In this document: positions 34,201 to 37,683 of the stretch, one piece after another | Layout: each line of letters starts with the position of its first letter | Numbering within the stretch: position 1 is the first letter of the stretch | Assembly: GCA_000934455.1 (NCBI GenBank) | Contig: KN891917.1 | Coordinates: 1-37,683 of the forward strand | Origin: Apostichopus parvimensis | Taxonomy: Eukaryota; Echinodermata; Holothuroidea; Aspidochirotida; Stichopodidae | Direction of reading: 5' to 3' | DNA: 37,683 bases | The notes under the pieces: model-generated | What the model saw: the letters and a program-made list of their open reading frames with translations, nothing else | What the model was told of the DNA's origin: nothing | The model's database searches: none | Translations under genes and position numbers: made by a program

Positions 34201-34554
34201 GATATCTCTAAGTATCAGTGTAAACTTGCGAACATTTAACCTTGGGCTAATAGTAATACTCCGCCTCTCCCGCGTAAAAAGCTAGGCCTAGGCTATGCTG
34301 ACCGAGAATGTTAGGCCTGTTACTACTAACAAGACATTGCGTGTGCTCTTTGTTCCAAGTAGCTCGTGATAACAACAAAGGCCTACCGGTACTTTTGGGT
34401 ACTTTCGAGGCCTTCCACGGCCTCGCTTCACAGGCGTTTGTTGTGCTTCATCTGGACTGGTCCCTGACGGTTTTGTCTCCCCATCTGCTCCCGAATCTGT
34501 ACCTTGTTCTTCCGAGGACTCGGGGGACTCGATTAGACCTCCTTTTACGCTCAT
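10263..34554 (-). CDS. HMGA: Seven-AT-hook HMGA-family chromatin protein, whole gene (8 coding exons)
   Basis: Joining eight phase-0 coding exons gives a 239-residue protein: an acidic, Ser-rich N-terminus, seven AT-hooks centred near residues 44-50, 63-69, 86-92, 108-114, 131-137, 159-165 and 181-190, and a 48-residue Glu-rich C-terminus. HMGA proteins are nuclear architectural factors that insert AT-hooks into the minor groove of A/T tracts and help assemble transcription complexes. Family membership rests on the hook sequences (KRGRGRPRK, then TGEP..KRPRGRPKGS.NK, then RPRGRPRK), the MS start, one hook per exon, all introns between codons, and an acidic last exon, all as in vertebrate HMGA2. 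Vertebrate HMGA has three hooks and about 100 residues, so this is an expanded version. All internal donors are GTAAG or GTGAG and all acceptors end in AG. Alternative reading: a D1-like multi-AT-hook protein, as named in insects; the intron layout favours HMGA. Exon joins are inferred without transcript data. Confidence 0.88.
10929..11275. mobile_element. Possible DNA-transposon remnant with imperfect inverted ends
   Basis: The left end reads GTTGCCAGATTTAGACC followed by a G/C-run (GGGGGCCCCCC). The right end, reverse-complemented, reads TGCTGGATTTATAGGGGGGC. The shared TGCYRGATTTA plus G-run in opposite orientation suggests terminal inverted repeats. No target duplication was found. Confidence 0.35.
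12365..13725. mobile_element. Possible non-autonomous DNA transposon with G-run ends and internal modules
   Basis: Left end: GGGAGGGATTACGGGGGGGCAA. Right end reverse-complemented: GCAGGGGCAGGATTT followed by a G7 run and CAAA. Between them lie three copies of a module containing CGCTCCGCGCCAACCAATGG and TTAGATAGT, near 13195, 13387 and 13633. No protein is encoded. The edges and target duplication were not resolved. Confidence 0.4.
13190..13670. repeat. Three diverged module copies with GCGCCA...TGGCGC stem
   Basis: The motif recurs at 13195, 13387 and 13633 (spacing 192 and 246 bp), each followed by a version of TTAGATAGT; the first two are also followed by GACGTATAA and TTGTACATCACCAT. 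Copy 3 has a perfect 6-bp inverted stem (13633-13638 with 13647-13652); copies 1 and 2 have one or two mismatches. Confidence 0.7.
13739..13814. repeat. 12-bp minisatellite, about 6 copies
   Basis: GACTAAATAYNG-type units in register every 12 bases (gactaaatatcg, gactaaatactg, gactcaatatgg and so on). Copies differ at 1-3 positions. Confidence 0.85.
16645..16686 (-). CDS. HMGA: HMGA-like exon 7: 42-bp micro-exon, AT-hook 7
   Basis: Only 42 bp, residues 178-191: RRRPGRPRGRPRKV. Acceptor AATTACAG|AGG and donor GTT|GTGAGT, phase 0 at both ends. Two overlapping G-R-P cores (GRP at 182-184 and GRP at 186-188) sit in an Arg-rich peptide with no linker. The exon ends one residue after RPRK, exactly as human HMGA2 exon 3 does (RPRGRPRKW), so this is probably the counterpart of the third vertebrate hook. 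The other AG choices in the acceptor region would break the frame or remove the first arginines. Confidence 0.84.
17260..17343 (-). CDS. HMGA: HMGA-like exon 6: AT-hook 6, paralogue of exon 5
   Basis: 84 bp, residues 150-177. Acceptor TTTTCAAG|GAC (AAG rather than CAG) and donor CCA|GTAAGT, phase 0 at both ends. The hook KRGRGRPKGSPNKKK (residues 158-172) is flanked by S155-P-A-K and S167-P-N-K. The RGRGR core is identical to exon 5 at protein level but all five codons differ synonymously, so the duplication is old and the peptide has been kept by selection. The end of the exon (MTMIP) differs from exon 5. A 2,224-bp intron separates the two. Confidence 0.9.
17641..17673. promoter_or_regulatory. 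Four-fold TGACCT (AGGTCA) half-site cluster, DR4-DR4-DR1
   Basis: Perfect TGACCT hexamers at 17641-17646, 17651-17656, 17661-17666 and 17668-17673 give direct repeats with spacers of 4, 4 and 1 bases. AGGTCA direct repeats are the established binding format of nuclear receptors (DR1 for RXR/HNF4/COUP-TF types, DR4 for TR/LXR types). CACGTG boxes lie at 17560-17565 and 17615-17620, and a further TGACCT at 17772-17777. An intronic enhancer role is inference. Confidence 0.4.
18788..19198 (+). mobile_element. L2/CR1-like LINE 3' end flanked by a diverged direct repeat
   Basis: The core (about 18838-19131) ends AAAGCGCTTTGAGCAGC...GCGCTATATAAATATTA followed by three TTAC units, a typical L2/CR1-clade 3' terminus; no coding part remains. 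It is flanked by a direct repeat at 18788-18837 and 19135-19198 (GCTTTACAAATG.ACATCATGG ... TTTGACAGTTTATGTG ... CACATA). The right copy carries about 15 extra bases. Confidence 0.6.
19568..19648 (-). CDS. HMGA: HMGA-like exon 5: AT-hook 5 with flanking SPxK sites
   Basis: 81 bp, residues 123-149. Acceptor TTTCTCAG|AGC and donor CTG|GTGAGT, phase 0 at both ends. The hook KRGRGRPKGSPNK (residues 130-142) has a CDK-type S-P-x-K motif on each side (S127-P-S-K and S139-P-N-K). The exon is a paralogue of exon 6: both read GSPxKRGRGRPKGSPNK. It ends with a short neutral stretch (LVATL). The acidic and Ser-rich lead (SSDGS) is typical of HMGA linkers and could accept CK2 phosphorylation (inference). 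Confidence 0.9.
20395..20457 (-). CDS. HMGA: HMGA-like exon 4: AT-hook 4
   Basis: 63 bp, residues 102-122. Acceptor TTTCAG|AAA and donor TCA|GTAAGA, phase 0 at both ends. The hook is PRGRGRPKGSK (residues 107-117) with a basic tail (TKK) ending in two serines. Unlike its neighbours it has a short hydrophobic lead (KILGM) and no acidic or Pro-Glu linker before the hook, so it is the most divergent of the duplicated hook exons. The intron on its 5' side contains the 16-bp minisatellite at 20631-20720. Confidence 0.86.
20631..20720. repeat. 16-bp minisatellite, about 5 copies
   Basis: TTAAGCAATGTTTCTG repeats perfectly four times from 20631, then continues in a shortened and altered form (AAGCAATCTATTAAGCAATGTT). 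It lies in intron 3 of the HMGA-like gene. The near identity of copies indicates recent expansion. Confidence 0.95.
21044..21112 (-). CDS. HMGA: HMGA-like exon 3: AT-hook 3
   Basis: 69 bp, residues 79-101. Acceptor CCTACAG|CCT and donor TTG|GTAAGT, phase 0 at both ends. The peptide reads PPEPTE and then KKPRGRPKGS (residues 85-94), followed by a basic, Ser-containing stretch ending RERQL. The RPKGS ending matches the exon 2 hook type, so this exon probably arose from an exon 2-like ancestor; that origin is inference. The upstream P-E-P-T-E again resembles the E-P linkers before HMGA hooks. Confidence 0.88.
21479..21550 (-). CDS. HMGA: HMGA-like exon 2: AT-hook 2
   Basis: 72 bp, residues 55-78. 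Acceptor TTTCAG|GAC and donor CCA|GTAAGT are both strong, and the exon is phase 0 at both ends. The peptide starts DTGEP and continues with KRPRGRPKGS.NK (residues 62-74), very close to the second-hook exon of vertebrate HMGA2 (TGEPSPKRPRGRPKGSKNK). This is the best single piece of evidence for HMGA orthology rather than a generic AT-hook protein. It is separated from exon 1 by a 12,842-bp intron and from exon 3 by only 366 bp. Confidence 0.9.
24497..25260 (+). pseudogene. L2/CR1-type LINE fragment: RT C-terminus, 3' UTR and (TATC)n tail
   Basis: The frame from 24497 encodes VKNFGVHVDQTLAF, then RIDMCNSLYYG, QHSAARIIYG and LHWLPVKD, the conserved C-terminal portion of L2/CR1-like reverse-transcriptase ORFs. 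A one-base shift near 24868 moves the frame; it continues HNAAPDYLKKL, then F(A)FSGPKLCNALP, and stops at about 25114. A 100-bp 3' UTR ends TTTATAAATGCAATTTATC and a TATC microsatellite tail. The 5' part of the element is missing. It is inserted opposite to the HMGA-like gene inside intron 1. Confidence 0.85.
25714..25806 (-). mobile_element. SINE 3'-end fragment, same family as 9595-9869
   Basis: Shares GACGCTTA, CACAAATGTGGGAGAA, GGCTTATGGATTACAAC and TTTTAACTCAAATTT in the same order with 9595-9698. The tRNA-like head is absent, so the copy is 5'-truncated. Confidence 0.65.
27363..27804. mobile_element. Non-autonomous hAT-like transposon with 8-bp target duplication
   Basis: 442 bp with terminal inverted repeats TAAGGTGACCA at the left and TGGTCACCTTA at the right, flanked on both sides by TCTCAAAG (27355-27362 and 27805-27812). 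An exact 8-bp target duplication with short inverted ends is the hallmark of hAT elements. The left end continues GACGTCCCCGATT with GTCCCCGAT motifs repeated. No transposase is encoded, so it is an internally deleted or MITE-like copy. Confidence 0.85.
32759..33000. repeat. 40-bp minisatellite, about 6 copies
   Basis: The unit GGACCCTAACGAGGTGTTGG plus ATAACTTTACAACAAATACT recurs every 40 bases from 32846, with units at 32846, 32886, 32926 and 32966. Two more diverged copies lie on the left, one with a small insertion (TGTCAAATAC). It is in intron 1. Confidence 0.92.
34393..34554 (-). CDS. HMGA: HMGA-like exon 1: start codon, acidic N-terminus, AT-hook 1
   Basis: Encodes residues 1-54. The start at 34554 is the first ATG after an in-frame TGA (34621-34623), and the protein opens MS as HMGA1 and HMGA2 do. 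Residues 8-39 are rich in Glu, Asp, Ser and Thr. T40-P-V-K is a CDK-type S/T-P-x-K site directly before hook 1 (KRGRGRPRK, residues 43-51). The exon ends three residues after RPRK, the position of the exon 1 boundary in human HMGA2. The donor is not certain: AAA|GTACCG (end 34393) and CCG|GTAGGC (end 34387) are both phase 0 and both weak, and the second would add Val-Pro. I chose the first by analogy with HMGA2. The base at -3 is C, so initiation context is not strong. A non-coding 5' exon upstream cannot be excluded. Confidence 0.87.
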
Positions 34555-34730
34555 TTGTAAATTATTTTGGTGGTATTTCGGGATTTTAGTTACAAGCCTT
34601 ACGCTACCAAGAGCTCGCAGTCACACAACAGTGTGTCCGTATTGACATGTGTCGCAGGTCTCGTACGCGACACAGTCAGCTGTAGTAAATTTCCGAGGTG
34701 CTTTAAAATTGCTAGATATATGACTCACGC
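34393..34730 (-). promoter_or_regulatory. CpG-rich 5' end, probable promoter and 5' UTR of the HMGA-like gene
   Basis: About 22 CpG dinucleotides lie between 34381 and 34740, while the flanking kilobases are AT-rich with few. The block covers exon 1 and about 180 bp upstream, as expected for a CpG-type promoter. I see no convincing TATA box at a plausible distance. The exact transcription start cannot be set from sequence alone. Confidence 0.45.
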
Positions 34731-37683
34731 GTTTAATATCCAAATGTGCAATATCACGTTTATCAGCCCTCTAAGAGTGCTGTGTAACGTCCGTGGAAAT
34801 GAAAAAATAGTGCTGCCTACAATTTCGACAGCTCAGTAAAAGTGAGTGCGACAGTTACTTAATTATACCATAACCTAATATATTTTCTACTTCAAACTTG
34901 TCGCATATGCAAATGTCAGCGGCATCAGAGTAGGACTGAAATGATGTGCAACAGGTCTGTTATGATGTTTCACAATGCACTGGCTATTGCCTCACTCCGT
35001 AATGCAAAACGTACATAATCACGAGGTTGTGTGATTCAGGGATTTCCTTTGTTTCGTAATGTTTCGCATTCATACCAAGAAAACAAAATATATGTCATCG
35101 ATTTTTTTATGTTACGTTCTTGTAATATTTCGTACCAGCTTTCCCCTGTTGTATCTGACTAATTCTCGGCCTCATAACGGATGAGCATTGTTAGGTGTTA
35201 TGAGGAAACGCCGTATCATTAGTTTTGCACGGGGAAGGTAGGCAGAAGAAGTTTATAATTTATAATTATAATTCAGATCGTTGTCCCTCCCTCTCCCTCA
35301 CAGTCACTGGGTTTTCAAAAGGATTTAGTGAGCAACTTTCTTAAAAGCTATGAATTCTATTGGTCACGCTTCTTGGTGGTTGTAGAGGCAATGATCTCCT
35401 TGGTAAAGGTAGCCACATGAGGTTATCACTGAAAGCTATGTATACTCTATCCAGGTTGGTACTCTCCCATATATACGCCGCACGTACATGTGTATCACAA
35501 TCTACCTACCAACGTATGTGATTCTTGCAGTTTTGACATGCTTCGTTGGGCGAAAAAAGAAGAACCGAAAGCCAGGTTTATTGCAATTATTACGTCAATA
35601 CCCAGATATTTTAATCATTTACACGTGGGGTGGAAACTACACCCCTGACGAACAGCATAGCTTCTAAAACGAAACATGTCTTCTATACATGTGTGTTGTC
35701 GTACTGTAAACATGGTTACGGAAGGAATTTCACCAAGTGTGTGTGTGTGTGTGCCTGTAACAAAAGGTTTCTGATAGCAGAAAAGTTTACAGAGCACGTG
35801 ACCTAGATTACAAAAGAGCGCAACGGATGTGTATCAGGTATGGTATGCGTGGAATGTGATTGCCTGTGATTGTAACTGTTCTGGCAGCTGACAAACTTTT
35901 ATTCCATGACCTTTGAAGCAACCTGTTGCGTGTGGGACGAGACAGCTAGTCTTATTGCACAGAAACTAACCGCAGTTAGGTATTTGTACATGGCGGATAA
36001 TACATGGTTTAACCACCATAGAGGTTCATATATGAAAGAATACATGAAGTGCATGATACATAAACCTTCACACAGGGACTTTACATCACCATATAGAAAA
36101 TACGTGGTCAATTTCTTAATGTACTTACATGCCTTCCTCCTTGTCACATGTGAGACTAAAGGAACGTGGCGGTGTTAATGGTAGCACATTGTTTCTCATA
36201 CAGCTTCTAAATTATTTTGACTAAATCACCAGTTTTCTTCTGGTGGTGTCGGTTAATTTTGAAGTCTGGAATTGTCTGAAGGTCAGTAGCATGAACGTAG
36301 CATTTTAAGTTAGGGGTATCAGTGATTCTGGATCATATCTCTTTCCCATCCCCCCCCCCTCCTCGTGTCCCCCATATCCTTCCATGTATCCCCATGTCCT
36401 TACCTGTGTCCCCATGTCCCCTACCCCAAATTCATTAGTGTCTACTACAGTCCTCCCAGGCGGAACGTCAAAACCGCACAGTCAATCCGAACTACCAATC
36501 AGATGGTTCTTCTCCAAACTGAATCATGCCGTACGGAATCAAAATGATCGCTTATGGCTATCACCTTTAAGACATTACTGAATATTATCCTCACTGTGAC
36601 ATTTTCATGTTAATTTTGACCTTTCTCTCAAGTCTTGGGACAATTTTGGAGGGATGGAGACGTGATGACATGCATCCTTAAAACTCTCTCCCCTCCCCTG
36701 CCGTCCCATCTCCTACCGTCCTACCCCTGCCGTCCCATCATCTACCGTCCTCCCCTACCCCCCCCCCACCCCCATTTGGTCACTGTCAGTCTTCGCCGAG
36801 ATCACGGAAGACTGTTCGAACACCTCTGCACTACATCCAGAGGCGCACAGGACTTCCTTGTTTATGGGGAACAATGCTTGAGGTGAGGGAGGGGGAGTAC
36901 GCGCACATGACTTCCGTGTTTATGGAGAACAATACTTGGCCAGGGTGGGGGTGGGGGTGGGCGAGTCCATACCATTTACATACAAACTCATATACATACG
37001 ACTGTATACAAATTACAGCTTTGAATGCGAAATTGCTTAAATACAGTTAGTGACACGGAAAGTAGCTAGGTAGAATAACCTGTTATGCTTTATTTCAGGG
37101 TATACGCAAAAGACTTGAAATTCGGGACGCTGTAACCTAGCTGCTTTAACACGAAGTCCTGGTTGTACTATACTGAGTGTTGGAATTTATTGGGTAAAAC
37201 ACTCTTATATATGGCCAACAATGCGTGCATCGGACATGATTTTGAACACCCTGAATTTGCCAGAAAATTTCGGTGAAAAGAAAAAGGCGCGCTTGGCATG
37301 AGATGGCTTTATAGGCCCAAAATCCGTGATGTCATGGCCAATTCGTGACAGTCTTAGGAACCTGAAATAGCCATTGACCTTATTGGAGCTGATGCTTTTG
37401 AGGAGCTCTCCTTCAAATGACAGAAAAGATAGCTTGGAGAGACTTAAATTGGTTTAGCATATTCTATTAACTATATATACGGTAAATGTTAATAGAGTAA
37501 TGATTCTTTGCAGATAATGTTAATAATCTTTCTACTGTATAACTTGCCATGGAGATAGTTACAAGACAACAACAATATATATAAATATATCTTTGGGAAT
37601 ATGTCGCAATCTATGATTGATAAGACAAAGGATAAGCGGCAAGGGAAATGTGTTTGTCCCATCTATGTCCTGTCCATTTTGAG
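34731..37683. other. Upstream DNA with no recognised gene
   Basis: No splice-consistent or family-recognisable coding sequence was found on either strand. The stretch holds a (GT)n run at 35736-35753, C-rich low-complexity DNA around 36345-36430 and 36690-36770, and a 58-bp tandem duplication ending in a G-run (36843-36961). The remainder is unremarkable AT-rich DNA. Confidence 0.5.
36843..36961. repeat. 58-bp tandem duplication ending in a G-run
   Basis: GCGCACAGGACTTCCTTGTT at 36843 is repeated as GCGCACATGACTTCCGTGTT at 36901, each followed by TATGGRGAACAATRCTTG and a G-rich end. The right copy ends GGGTGGGGGTGGGGGTGGG (36943-36961), a four-run G-quadruplex motif. Confidence 0.8.

Larger units (their letters stand above)
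21551..34392 (-). other. Intron 1 of the HMGA-like gene (12.8 kb)
   Basis: I found no AT-hook-coding exon or other coding sequence in this stretch on the minus strand. It holds an L2/CR1-type LINE fragment (24497-25260), a SINE-tail fragment (25714-25806), a hAT-like element (27363-27804) and a 40-bp minisatellite (32759-33000). A very AT-rich tract lies at 24405-24490. Small non-hook exons could have been missed. Confidence 0.6.

Noticed and set aside
34862..34867. TATA-like TATAAT on the minus strand upstream of exon 1
   Set aside because: It is more than 300 bp upstream of the start codon in AT-rich DNA where such strings are common; no initiator could be tied to it.

Overview
The window is eukaryotic, AT-rich metazoan DNA dominated by long introns, interspersed repeats and simple-sequence arrays. 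No prokaryotic gene organisation is visible. tRNA-headed SINEs, degenerate L2/CR1-type LINE 3' ends and a non-autonomous hAT-like element point to an animal. The repeat style and a deuterostome-like HMGA gene suggest a marine invertebrate deuterostome, most likely an echinoderm. That taxonomic call is inference from recalled repeat style, not a database match.

One protein-coding gene can be supported. It lies on the minus strand, with its start codon at 34554 and its stop codon at 10263-10265. I reconstruct eight coding exons: 34393-34554, 21479-21550, 21044-21112, 20395-20457, 19568-19648, 17260-17343, 16645-16686 and 10263-10409. All seven introns fall between codons (phase 0), and together the exons encode 239 residues. 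Exons 1-7 each carry one AT-hook (core G-R-P or R-G-R-P flanked by K/R). Exon 8 encodes a Glu-rich acidic tail. This is the layout of vertebrate HMGA2 (one hook per exon, phase-0 introns, acidic last exon), but with seven hooks instead of three. The exon edges relative to the hooks match HMGA2 for the first and last hook: RPRK plus three residues, and RPRK plus one residue.

Layout by region: 1-131 is the end of a 51-bp satellite. 132-10262 lies downstream of the gene and holds SINEs, a LINE fragment, GACA/GATA microsatellites and possibly part of the 3' UTR. 10410-16644 is intron 7, with possible DNA-transposon remnants and minisatellites. 16645-21550 is the compact hook-exon cluster; its intron 5 contains a cluster of nuclear-receptor half-sites and an L2-like LINE tail. 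21551-34392 is a 12.8-kb first intron with a LINE fragment, a hAT-like element with an 8-bp target duplication and a 40-bp minisatellite. 34393-34700 is CpG-rich and probably holds exon 1 plus the promoter. 34700-37683 is upstream DNA with no recognised gene.

The most interesting point is that exons 2-7 are all multiples of three and phase 0. Any subset could be skipped in frame, so the gene could produce proteins with different numbers of DNA-binding hooks while keeping the acidic tail. Two neighbouring hook exons (5 and 6) are clear paralogues: the protein core is identical but synonymous positions are heavily changed, which indicates an old duplication under protein-level constraint.
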